This document shows positions 17,794-26,800 of a stretch of DNA of 64,000 nucleotides, one piece after another (the stretch's first letter is position 1; the number at the start of each line of letters is the position of its first letter). The notes under the pieces were generated by a model that saw only the letters and a program-made list of their open reading frames with translations, searched no databases and was not told the origin of the DNA. This stretch comes from Paludibacter sp. UBA6032 (GTDB lineage: Bacteria > Bacteroidota > Bacteroidia > Bacteroidales > Paludibacteraceae), in the NCBI GenBank assembly GCA_002427885.1, contig DIZI01000005.1, positions 122,519-186,518 on the forward strand. The letters run 5' to 3'. Position numbers and translations under genes: made by a program.

Positions 17794-18534
17794 TTAAAGT
17801 TCTGTTCCTACTGGATTTGATTGAATTAGCTTTATAGCTTCTTCAATCCCATAGCCAAAAATAATACCGGAATTAACAGAATACTGATAATTGACATCTT
17901 GATTGTTTTGTTTAATATTAATTATTTCAGATCGATACCCTGAAATAAGACCGCAAAGAATTAATTTATTTGTTTGCTTGTCTTGATAAACAATAGGCCC
18001 TCCTGAAAATCCGATATTATTGATTCCATCTAGAAATAATACTTTAAAATCTTTTTCGATTATGAAATTAGATAAGATTCCTTTTTTGACAAATGGTACG
18101 GGAAATTTTGAATTTACGTTACGAATTGTATGTGTTAATCCATAGGGAAAACCAAGAAAATAGATTTCTTGACTGTATATAATCTCATTGGAACTTGCGA
18201 TTATATTATCTGACTTATCAAAATATTCTGGTACAGAAAAGACTGAGATATCAGAGCTTTTTGAATGCCCAACCAATTTCACTTTATATTTATTCCATTT
18301 ATCATTGTAAAATATACTAACGGTATCATTATCTTTTAGGTTTGATATAACATGCTTTGCAGTTAAAAAGTATTGTTTATTATTATAATCAAAGACAAAA
18401 GATGTTCCTGAACTTCCATTATATTCAATGTAAACCGTTCTGGAAATTACATTCATCGTTATTAATCCAGGATTTGTTTGAGCAAATCCCATATTAGTAA
18501 TTATTAAGAAGATTATTAAATTAAATAGTTTCAT
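17794..18534 (-). CDS. Secreted trypsin-like serine protease
   Basis: The ATG at 18534 is preferred over a TTG nine nt upstream because it directly begins the signal peptide MKLFNLIIFLIITNMGFAQ. The 246-residue protein has a complete chymotrypsin-fold triad: H61 (FLTAKHVIS), D95 (SKSSDISVF) and S177 (NIGFSGGPIV). There is no PDZ domain, so it is not a standard DegP/HtrA. It is probably exported to the periplasm or surface. The gene is solitary and lies between two copies of the REPIN-like repeat, with AT-richer composition than its neighbours, suggesting an accessory origin. Substrate unknown. Confidence 0.8.
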   Translation of the reverse strand: MKLFNLIIFLIITNMGFAQTNPGLITMNVISRTVYIEYNGSSGTSFVFDYNNKQYFLTAKHVISNLKDNDTVSIFYNDKWNKYKVKLVGHSKSSDISVFSVPEYFDKSDNIIASSNEIIYSQEIYFLGFPYGLTHTIRNVNSKFPVPFVKKGILSNFIIEKDFKVLFLDGINNIGFSGGPIVYQDKQTNKLILCGLISGYRSEIINIKQNNQDVNYQYSVNSGIIFGYGIEEAIKLIQSNPVGTEL

Positions 18535-18814
18535 TTGTTCCAATTTTCAATATTTACAATTCAATGAGCAAGGCTGTGTACATGAAATTAGTTTACTTCA
18601 ATCATACAGTAAAGTAACTTTTTATTCAGTACATCTTTTTACAGTTTAGTATTATGAATTTCAGTTTTTCTACATCACTTTTGCAGTGAGTGTTTTGAAT
18701 TTGCATGTCGTTATAGAAATTATGACATCTTTCTTAGTTTAAAAGTTTAGTAAGTATATAGAATTTTTTACACTGACACCTAACATTATTATACGCAAAC
18801 TAAAAGTTGTGTTA

Positions 18815-18831
18815 GCGAACTAGTAGTTCGC
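18815..18831. repeat. Palindrome GCGAACTAGTAGTTCGC
   Basis: A perfect 17-nt palindrome around a central G, able to form an 8-bp hairpin. It has no U-tract and stands in non-coding DNA. Confidence 0.6.
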
Positions 18832-19060
18832 ATAAATCTACTGTATAAGGTTGACATTTCATCGTTATATAACTCATTTAAGTTTATATAGAAAGTATTG
18901 CAATTCTCCACCGAATTCGTAAATCCAACTTGATAACAGGTTGTATCTTGTTTTCATTTTAATTAAGATCCAAAGATAATTACATTTTCCCACTTTAACA
19001 ATGAATTGTTTATAATAAATTTGTATTTATCTAACATACTTTATTATAAACTCTTCTCCT

Positions 19061-19140
19061 CGCTGCCGCACGATTGTATCGTGTGGCATTACTAAACTTT
19101 TTATTTGAGCCCCACGCGATAAAATCGCGCGGTAGCAGCG
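19061..19140. repeat. REPIN-like element, copy 2
   Basis: This copy has the same 80-bp unit, in the same orientation, as 17633-17712; the two differ at only two positions (catta[t/c]t and gag[t/c]cc). The paired hairpins and CGCTGC ends are conserved. The two copies bracket about 1.35 kb that contains only the protease gene. Confidence 0.8.
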
Positions 19141-19266
19141 ATAATTTCATTGAAAAAAAATATTTCAAAGATCGTTTTCCGTAATCGATAGTTATTCAAT
19201 TGATTAACGCATTTAAACCCTGCGGTTGAAGCTGTTTTTATCCAATTTTCGTCTTTACATCCCCGT

Positions 19267-19518
19267 TTTTCAATATTGAAAAGGGACTTTTCATAACCGT
19301 TTATTGGTTTTTCAATATTGAAAAGGGATTTTTCAATATAGTTTTTTCAATTTACAATATTGTAAATCGACTTTTCAATATAGTTTTTTGAGTTTTCAAT
19401 ATAGTTTTTTCAATTTTCAATATTGAAAACTGACTTTTCAATATAGTTTTTTGAGTTTTCAATATTGAAAAATGAGTTTTCAATATATCTTTTTGCGTTT
19501 TCAATATTGAAAAATGGC
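19267..19518. repeat. Tandem array, 12 units of 21 bp, based on palindromic TTTTCAATATTGAAAA
   Basis: TTTTCAATA or a close variant begins at 19267, 19288, 19309, 19330, 19351, 19372, 19393, 19414, 19435, 19456, 19477 and 19498, an exact 21-bp register. Alternate units often carry the full palindrome TTTTCAATATTGAAAA, others the half site TTTTCAATATAG. Because 21 is a multiple of three, the minus strand reads as seven-residue repeats (FSILKTQ/KTILKSQ type) from an ATG at 19573 to a stop at 19352, 73 codons. The same heptads continue past that stop, so I treat this primarily as a DNA repeat, not a proven gene. Confidence 0.85.
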
Positions 19519-19639
19519 GTTTTTGATTAAAAAATGCCGGATGTTTGACTGGAAACTTCGTTAACGCAACCACAATTCCGCCAAACGAATGTGTAAAATA
19601 ATATTGCTAAGCTGTATAAAGTAATAAAGCCCTGTTTTT

Positions 19640-19669
19640 TTTGTTATTCATAGGAAATATGTACATTTG
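19640..19669 (+). promoter_or_regulatory. Promoter of the T9SS type B gene
   Basis: TTTG (19640-19643), 18 nt, then TACATTTG (19662-19669) matches the Bacteroidota -33/-7 consensus. Transcription would begin near 19676, only 8 nt before the ATG at 19684, which favours the ATG at 19705 as the true start. Confidence 0.75.
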
Positions 19670-19704
19670 CATACTTATTAAAAATGCAGTTTTATTGTTG
19701 CTCT

Positions 19705-21006
19705 ATGAGAAAAATTATAATATCAATTTGTGCTTGTTTAATGGCTAACTTTACATCGGCTCAACTATCTTCTTCCACTGGGAAATCATACACCAGTTTT
19801 AAGGATATCGATTATGTTTTTGTTTTTAATGGAATAACACCTTCTACTGAAATTACTTACAATGGAACCTACACCACAATAAATTGGTATAAGTTTTCAG
19901 ATCCAACCATTTCAATAAGTAATCAAACGTATATATCACCTGACGATGCAACTGGTTATACTCTGATTGTGGATGGAAATAAAACAAATATATGGGTAAT
20001 TGATTATCAAAATTACTTACCAACTTCTTCAAAATTACTTATAGATGATATTCAAAATTCAGCTTGCGAAAATGTAAGTCTTTCAATCAACCCAAAAGTT
20101 CCGATATTGTATTACAAAACACCTGGTGGCGACAGCATCAATATTCCCAGAGTTTTCAAATTAAATTATCAAACACAGAAATGGACTGATAAATGGAATA
20201 CAGTTCCTGCCCCTTCGCAAGAAATCACCTTGCCAACGACATCGGCTATAATTGTTCCTGCCCCACTCTGTAACACTTATTTTACATTAAGCGGCGATCA
20301 GTTTGCCGAAGATTTAGGTATTAAATATGATAGTTTAATAATAAGTCAAAATGAATATTCAGCCGTTGCCGTTGAATGCCATCCGACATCTACTGTTCTA
20401 ACCCGCGATGCGATAAATGAAGCTGAAAGACCTGAGAATGCTTCTGACGTTAAAGGTTCTGCTCCATTGGAAATGAGTTTTTCAAGCAATGCAAACCTAC
20501 CGGTTACAGAATTTTATAAATGGGAAATATTAAAGGATGGTGCCTCTGAACCCTATATCAGTCGCAATGATCAGGATTTAAACAATACATTTACCGAACA
20601 CGGAACATATAAAGTAAGATTAACGGTTAGCAACAATAATTGCAGTTATATTGATTCTACAATTACCGTTACAGTTGCCGAATCGGCGATATATGCACCC
20701 AACGTGTTTACTCCAAATGGTGACGGAAAAAATGATGAATTTCGTGTAGCTTATAAATCGATTATCAGTTTCGAAGCCTGGGTTTTCAATCGTTGGGGTC
20801 GGCAGGTTTATCACTGGACGGATCCGCAAAAAGGTTGGGATGGGAATATAAATGGCCGGAAAGCCACTCCCGGACCATATTTTTATGTTATCAAGGCACT
20901 GGGATCGGACTTTGATCCTGCGTCAGCGCCCATCGGCAAAACAAAGCTTCGTTTGGGTGAGTATTTATTAAAAGGTGATATAAATTTACTGAGAGGAACG
21001 AACTAA
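19705..21006 (+). CDS. T9SS type B sorting-domain (gliding motility C-terminal) surface protein
   Basis: The ATG at 19705 gives a 433-residue protein with signal peptide MRKIIISICACLMANFTSAQ; an ATG 21 nt upstream is less likely given the promoter position. A PKD-like segment (EHGTYKVRLTVSNNNCSYID) lies near residue 300. The C-terminal 90 residues are a type B sorting domain: APNVFTPNGDGKNDEFRV, then FNRWGRQVYHW and GWDGNINGRKATPGPYFYVI. It should be exported by Sec, crossed by the type IX system and attached at the cell surface. The N-terminal half is not recognised. It is monocistronic. Confidence 0.85.
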   Translation: MRKIIISICACLMANFTSAQLSSSTGKSYTSFKDIDYVFVFNGITPSTEITYNGTYTTINWYKFSDPTISISNQTYISPDDATGYTLIVDGNKTNIWVIDYQNYLPTSSKLLIDDIQNSACENVSLSINPKVPILYYKTPGGDSINIPRVFKLNYQTQKWTDKWNTVPAPSQEITLPTTSAIIVPAPLCNTYFTLSGDQFAEDLGIKYDSLIISQNEYSAVAVECHPTSTVLTRDAINEAERPENASDVKGSAPLEMSFSSNANLPVTEFYKWEILKDGASEPYISRNDQDLNNTFTEHGTYKVRLTVSNNNCSYIDSTITVTVAESAIYAPNVFTPNGDGKNDEFRVAYKSIISFEAWVFNRWGRQVYHWTDPQKGWDGNINGRKATPGPYFYVIKALGSDFDPASAPIGKTKLRLGEYLLKGDINLLRGTN

Positions 21007-21042
21007 GTAATAGAACAACTATAATATCGTATTTTATTAAAA

Positions 21043-21243
21043 GAATAGAACGCGGATTTTCACGGACTGGGCGGATAAGAACGGATAATATTTAATCTTA
21101 TTTAAACCGGATTTAAGTCATGCAAGCATGACTGATAAGATAGTAAATACCTGAATATCAATTCCGACTTGTCGAAATTAAAATCCTCCCGATAGCTATC
21201 GGGATTAAAATCCGCAATATCAACGTTTATCCGCGTGCTATTC
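21043..21243. repeat. MITE-like 200-bp element with 15-bp terminal inverted repeats
   Basis: GAATAGAACGCGGAT at 21043-21057 is inverted as ATCCGCGTGCTATTC at 21229-21243, with one mismatch. Between them lie non-coding DNA and the perfect palindrome CCCGATAGCTATCGGG (21188-21203). It sits between convergent ends of the T9SS gene and ubiE. No transposase frame is present, so it would be non-autonomous if mobile. Confidence 0.6.
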
Positions 21244-21295
21244 ATCAATTTTATTTATTCTATTATACGACATTATTTATTTCCACTACTTAATC

Positions 21296-22045
21296 TTATT
21301 TCTCAACAAGATACATACTGCATACGCCAAATGTAAATTTCCGGTAGATATTCAGTTTAAAACCATTGTCTGTCAATATATTTACCAGTTTCTCTCCATT
21401 TGGAAAGGCGTGCATCGAAGCCGAAAGATAATCATAGGCTTTGCTGTCGTCGGAAAGCAGTTTAGATGTCATCTTTACAAAAACGCGGGTGTACAATAAG
21501 TAAGCTTTCAATAACAAACCTTTTTTGGGTTCATTCATTTCCAGAATTAATAAATGTCCTCCGGGTCTCAGAACGCGAAAAATTTGCTGCAGGCTTTCAT
21601 TCAGTTTTTCAAAATTACGAATTCCAAAAGCAATCGTAGCGGCATCAAAACTTCCATCAGCAAATGTCAAAGCTGAAACATCCTGTACTTCTAAATCAAT
21701 TTTAGAACTCAAATTGGCATCAGCCACTTTTACACGTCCGATTTCCAGCATATTGGCGGCAATATCAATTCCCGTAACATGATCGGGTTGAAGATACTGA
21801 TACGATTTAATACACATATCGGCAGTTCCGGCAGCAATATCTAAAATGTGCTTTGGATTATATTTTTTCAATGACAATAAGGATTGCTTTCTCCACAAGC
21901 GGGCCATTCCCCAAGACATAATATCATTGAACTGGTCATATTTTCCTGATATGGTATTAAACATACGGGCTAATTGTGCCGTTTTTTCCTCTTCCTGATT
22001 ATAGGGTTTTACTTTCGTAAAGTCAGCTTCTTTTTTTTTGTTCAT
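21296..22045 (-). CDS. ubiE: Demethylmenaquinone methyltransferase
   Basis: A 249-residue SAM-dependent methyltransferase. UbiE/MenG signatures are FNTISGKYDQFNDIMSWGM at residues 30-48, the SAM-binding DIAAGTADMC near residue 69, and the C-terminal FRVLRPGGHLLILEMNEP. It methylates demethylmenaquinone to menaquinone; a Bacteroidota member would be expected to use menaquinone rather than ubiquinone, so the MenG role is the likely one. It is the last gene of the secA-lgt-PAP2-ubiE cluster, 14 nt after the PAP2 gene, and would supply the quinone used by complex I. Confidence 0.92.
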   Translation of the reverse strand: MNKKKEADFTKVKPYNQEEEKTAQLARMFNTISGKYDQFNDIMSWGMARLWRKQSLLSLKKYNPKHILDIAAGTADMCIKSYQYLQPDHVTGIDIAANMLEIGRVKVADANLSSKIDLEVQDVSALTFADGSFDAATIAFGIRNFEKLNESLQQIFRVLRPGGHLLILEMNEPKKGLLLKAYLLYTRVFVKMTSKLLSDDSKAYDYLSASMHAFPNGEKLVNILTDNGFKLNIYRKFTFGVCSMYLVEK

Positions 22046-22059
22046 ATTCTTTCTTAATA

Positions 22060-22881
22060 TTATTCAAACCTGTAACAGATATACAGGCCGGTTTGTTGTG
22101 GACTGATGATGGGTGAAATAGTCAGTTTTTTGGGAAAAAGTTTCATGACACCATCATAAGCCCAATAGGCTGCATTGGTGGTAATGATTCCAACGGCAGC
22201 GCCCATCAACACATCACTTACCCAATGATCATTATTGGCTACACGTGCAACACCCACATAAGTTGCCACTGCATAGCCACCCACTGAAATCCAAGGACTT
22301 ATATAACCTAATTCATGATCTAAAAATGTAGCTGCAACAAAAGCCATGGCTGTATGTTGTGATGGAAGCGAATAACTGTCTGTCGAAGAAGCATCACGTC
22401 CGGGCCGAAGTGATTTTGTCAAATTTTTGGTATTATGCACAACAAAATCACTGGCAATATAGGATGCCGCCAGAATAACCGTTCTATCAATAAAATGATG
22501 TTTTGATTTTACGCCGCAAAGGCTTATGGCATAAGCAGCTACAGCAGGAACATATCTCATTTGATCTTCTGCCAAAAAATCATGAGCCAGTTTGTCGGGG
22601 GATAAGTTTATATAATGTGAACGGGTAGTTTCATCATAATTCCAACTCAGCGGTTTTTGTAAAGCATCTTTAAATCCGGGGATACTTATGATCACCGCAC
22701 TTCCAAGCGCCAAACTAACCGGAACAATGCTTTCCTGAACATATCGGGATTGCAACCAGCTTTTATGGATTTCCTGTGGGTTAGTCAGTGATATTGAATC
22801 CGCCTTTTTTATTGAGTCGGATTGCGCACTCATCTGACCAAACAATAAAAAAGTAAATATAGATATCAAAAAGAATCTCAT
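22060..22881 (-). CDS. PAP2-family lipid phosphatase
   Basis: A 273-residue protein with signal peptide MRFFLISIFTFLLFGQMSAQ. All three PAP2 motifs are visible: KNLTKSLRPGR (KxxxxxxRP), SLPSQHTAMAF (PSxH) and ARVANNDHWVSDVLMG (RxxxxxHxxxD). It probably removes phosphate from a lipid carrier or phosphatidic acid at the periplasmic face or outer membrane. It lies 24 nt after lgt and 14 nt before ubiE. Undecaprenyl-pyrophosphate recycling is possible but unproven, since an UppP gene is present elsewhere in the window. Confidence 0.85.
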   Translation of the reverse strand: MRFFLISIFTFLLFGQMSAQSDSIKKADSISLTNPQEIHKSWLQSRYVQESIVPVSLALGSAVIISIPGFKDALQKPLSWNYDETTRSHYINLSPDKLAHDFLAEDQMRYVPAVAAYAISLCGVKSKHHFIDRTVILAASYIASDFVVHNTKNLTKSLRPGRDASSTDSYSLPSQHTAMAFVAATFLDHELGYISPWISVGGYAVATYVGVARVANNDHWVSDVLMGAAVGIITTNAAYWAYDGVMKLFPKKLTISPIISPQQTGLYICYRFE

Positions 22882-22905
22882 GGAAAATAGTCTTATGAAA
22901 ATGAA

Positions 22906-23754
22906 TTAAGCTGATTTTGGCAGTTTTGTGCTTCTGACAATCAAATAAATTCCCCAAACGATGAAAGGCAAACTAAGCCATTGCCCCATATTGAGCAATA
23001 AATTTGATTCGAAAGCTTCCTGATTCAGTTTTATAAATTCCAATAAGAAGCGGGATCCAAAAACACCAATTAAGAACACACCGAATAATAAACCATTCTT
23101 CTTATACGCTTCTTTTTTCCAATACATCCACCACATAACGGCAAAAGTTATCAAACAATAGAGCATTTCATATATTTGGGTCGGATGCATAGGCTGTGTT
23201 TCGCCTGTGCGAAGAAAAATAAATCCCCAGGGAAGGGAAGTCGGACCACCATAGATTTCGGAATTCATTAAATTACCCAATCGTATAGCTGCACCACAAA
23301 GGGTGACTCCTATTAACAAGCGATCGAAAATCCAGTTGATACCCTTTTTAGAAACTTTTTTATTATAAAGTATCATGGCAATCAAAATTCCAATGGCTCC
23401 ACCGTGACTGGCAAGACCGCCCTGCCAGATATATAACAGTTCCCAGGGATGCGAAAGATAATGATTTCCGTATTTAAAGGTAATACCCATAAAAGTTTCA
23501 GGTTCGGGAAGTAAAGCCCAACCGTAAAATAAGCAATGTCCGAGACGGGCACCCACAACGGCGCCGATAACGGTGTACATAAATAACTTATCCACCCAGA
23601 TATCAGGTAGTTTTTCGTGTTTGAAAATCTTCTGAGTAATTATTAATGTAGCCCAGATACCCAATGCCCAAAGTAAACCGTACCAACGAACAGTAAGAGG
23701 TCCTAAGTGGAAAATGGCCGGATCGGGATTCCATGTTATAAAGTCAAGTATCAT
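22906..23754 (-). CDS. lgt: Prolipoprotein diacylglyceryl transferase
   Basis: A 282-residue protein with seven predicted membrane helices. Conserved elements include the N-terminal VRWYGLLWALG, GGLASHGGAIG near residue 113 with the essential His, and RLGNLMNSEIYG near residue 157, the Lgt signature. It transfers diacylglycerol from phosphatidylglycerol to the lipobox cysteine of prelipoproteins. It follows secA by 96 nt, across a spacer of inverted taagaaagtaa/ttactttctta words, and lies 24 nt before the PAP2 gene. Confidence 0.95.
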   Translation of the reverse strand: MILDFITWNPDPAIFHLGPLTVRWYGLLWALGIWATLIITQKIFKHEKLPDIWVDKLFMYTVIGAVVGARLGHCLFYGWALLPEPETFMGITFKYGNHYLSHPWELLYIWQGGLASHGGAIGILIAMILYNKKVSKKGINWIFDRLLIGVTLCGAAIRLGNLMNSEIYGGPTSLPWGFIFLRTGETQPMHPTQIYEMLYCLITFAVMWWMYWKKEAYKKNGLLFGVFLIGVFGSRFLLEFIKLNQEAFESNLLLNMGQWLSLPFIVWGIYLIVRSTKLPKSA

Positions 23755-23767
23755 AATTATATATTTA

Positions 23768-23845
23768 GAGGTAAGAAAGTAAGACGTAAGGAGTAAGAAA
23801 ATAAGAATAACAAATTACTTGCCTCTTACTTTCTTACTCCTTGCT
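23768..23845. repeat. Inverted-repeat spacer between secA and lgt
   Basis: GAGGTAAGAAAGTAAG on the left pairs with CTTACTTTCTTACTCC-type sequence on the right, forming a long imperfect hairpin across the cistron junction. Confidence 0.55.
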
Positions 23846-23850
23846 TCTAT

Positions 23851-26800
23851 TTAATTGGCACCGTGGCAATTCTTATATTTTTTCCCGCTACCACAAGGAC
23901 AGGGTTCATTACGTCCCGGTTTTTTATCTACATGTATTGGTTCAGGACGTTGTTGTTCCCGTGTGTCTTGTTTCGTCGGATCTTCATTCCGGTTGCTGCT
24001 GACTTCGTCTTTTTGTGTACGGTATTTACTCAAATCCATGCGTTGACTTGGTCTGGCTTCGCGAACCTGCTCGGGTTCCCGAACCGGTATCTGACCACGC
24101 ATCAGTATAGCCAACACTTTCCGGTTAATGGAATCAATCATTTCCTTAAACAATCCAAACGATTCCAGTTTATAAATCAAAAGCGGATCTTTTTGTTCGT
24201 AACTTGCATTTTGAACCGAATTACGTAACTCATCCAATTGGCGAAGATGTTCTTTCCATTCGTCATCAATCACATAAAGCAAAGTTTGTTTTTCGAATGC
24301 TTTAACCACTTCACGACCTTCATTTTTATAAGCCGATTCCAAATGGGTTGTCACATTGAAAACCCGTTTGCCATCGCTTACCGGAATCAGAATATTTTCA
24401 TATTGCTGTCCCTGTTTTTCATAAACCTGTTTGATTACGGGATAGGCAATGGCCGCCAATTTGTCGGTTTTACGTTTAAAGGTTTCAAAAGCTGCTTTGG
24501 CGAATTGGTTACTTAAATCATTCACTCTTCCCGAATTAAATTCTTCTTCGTTAAAGGGCACGTCCATGGCAAAAACCGTCAGGGATTCAAGTTCCATTTG
24601 TTCGTAATCACCGTTTTCGCGAGATGTTTCCACCATACTATCACCTGCATCATAAATCATATTGGTTATATCCGAACCGATACGCTCTCCCATTAAAGCG
24701 TGACGACGTTTGGAATAAACGACTTCACGTTGCGAATTCATTACGTCATCATATTCGAGCAAACGCTTACGAATACCAAAGTTATTTTCTTCCACTTTCT
24801 TTTGAGCACGTTCAATGGATTTTGAAATCATCGAATGTTCAATCATTTCTCCTTCCTGAAAACCAAGTTTGTCCATGATACCTGAAATACGTTCCGATCC
24901 GAATAAACGCATCAAATCATCTTCCAGCGAAACATAGAATATAGAAGAACCCGGATCACCCTGACGACCGGCACGTCCACGTAACTGACGGTCAACACGA
25001 CGGCTCTCGTGACGTTCTGTACCGATAATGGCCAAACCTCCGGCTTTTTTCACTTCTTCAGTCAGTTTAATATCGGTACCACGACCGGCCATATTGGTGG
25101 CAATGGTTACTGTACCTTTCTGACCGGCTTCTGCCACAATTGCAGCTTCATGCTGGTGTAATTTCGCATTCAATACATTGTGTTTGATTTTCTTGCCGGT
25201 TAACATACGACTCAACAATTCGGAAATTTCAACCGATGTTGTACCGACTAAAACAGGACGACCGACTTCAACTAAATTGGCAATTTCATCAATAACCGCT
25301 GTATATTTTTCGCGTTTTGTTTTGTAAACGCGGTCTTCCATATCTTTACGCGCTATGGGTCGGTTGGTAGGAATTACCACCACATCCAGTTTGTAGATAT
25401 CCCATAACTCACCTGCTTCCGTTTCGGCTGTACCCGTCATACCCGAAAGTTTGTGATACATACGGAAATAGTTCTGTAGTGTAATGGTTGCAAAGGTTTG
25501 TGTAGCTGCTTCCACTGTAACGTTTTCTTTTGCTTCTATAGCCTGATGCAAACCATCGGAGTACCGACGGCCATCCATGATACGACCGGTTTGTTCGTCT
25601 ACAATTTTCACCTTGTTTTCCATGACCACGTATTCCACATCCTTTTCGAATAAGGTATATGCTTTCAGCAACTGGTTAATGGTATGAACCCGTTCCGATT
25701 TAATGGAATAATTTTGAAGAATATCGTCTTTTTGTTCTTGTTTTTCTTCGGTTGTCAGCGTTTTACTTCTCTCTAAATCGGCAATTTCACTTCCCACATC
25801 AGGTAAAACAAAGAAATGAGGATCATCTGTATTATCTGTAATCAAATCAATTCCCTTATCGGTCAGCTCAATGGTATTGTTTTTTTCATCAATCACAAAG
25901 TAAAGCGGATCGGTGGCAATATACATATTCCGGTTATTTTCCTGCATGTAAAACTCTTCTGTTTTCAACAGCAAGGCTTTCATTCCCTGCTCACTCAGGA
26001 ACTTTATCAGGGGTTTATTTTTAGGCATTCCCTTATACGAACGAAATAAGGCCAGGGCTCCTTCTTCCTGTACTTTCTTATCTTCCGATTTCAATAAATT
26101 ACGAGCGTCAGCCAGATATTTGGTAGCCAATACCTTTTGTGTATTTACCAAGCGTTCTACTTTCGGACGCATTTCTTCAAACAATTGGTCTTCCCCTTTT
26201 GGAACCGGACCGGATATAATCAAGGGTGTACGGGCATCATCAATTAATACGGAGTCGACCTCATCCACGATGGCATAATTGTGTTTGCGCTGAACCAGAT
26301 CCAACGGAGCCGTTGCCATATTGTCACGTAAATAATCGAAACCGAATTCATTGTTTGTCCCGAAAGTAATATCGGCAAGATAGGCCTGCCGGCGTTCTTC
26401 GCTGTTTGGTTTGTGCTTATCGATACAATCCACTGTTAAACCGTGGAACATGTAAAGCGGTCCCATCCATTCAGAGTCACGTTTCGACAAATAATCATTC
26501 ACAGTAACTAAGTGAACACCTCTGCGGGTTAACGCGTTCAGGAAGACAGGTAAGGTAGCCACCAGCGTTTTTCCTTCACCCGTTCCCATTTCGGCAATTT
26601 TTCCTTTGTGCATAACCACACCACCAAACAATTGCACATCGTAATGTACCATTTCCCATTTAATGGGAGTTCCACCGGCCGTCCACTCGTTTTTGTAAAG
26701 CGCTTTATCGCCTTCAATGGTGAGAAAATCATATTTTGTAGCCATTTCACGATCAAAATCAGTGGCTGTAACTTCCACAATCGCATTCTCGGAAATACGA

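Larger units (their letters stand above)
18535..19704. other. Gene-poor 1.2-kb accessory region with repeats
   Basis: No convincing gene. It contains a hairpin palindrome at 18815-18831, the second REPIN-like element (19061-19140), the 21-bp tandem array (19267-19518) and, at its right end, the promoter of the T9SS type B gene. The first 500 nt are AT-rich and featureless. Confidence 0.7.

Noticed and set aside
18770..18831. CTAACA...TGTTAG pair and nearby palindrome considered as an integron attC site
   Set aside because: Only six paired bases; the core does not match the attC consensus well, and no integrase or cassette array is visible.
19267..19518. The array considered as a CRISPR
   Set aside because: Units are contiguous at 21 bp with no unique spacers, and no cas gene is nearby.
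19352..19573. A 73-codon heptad protein called as a gene
   Set aside because: The frame is produced by the 21-bp array itself and the repeat continues beyond its stop. I kept it as a repeat with a coding possibility rather than a firm CDS.
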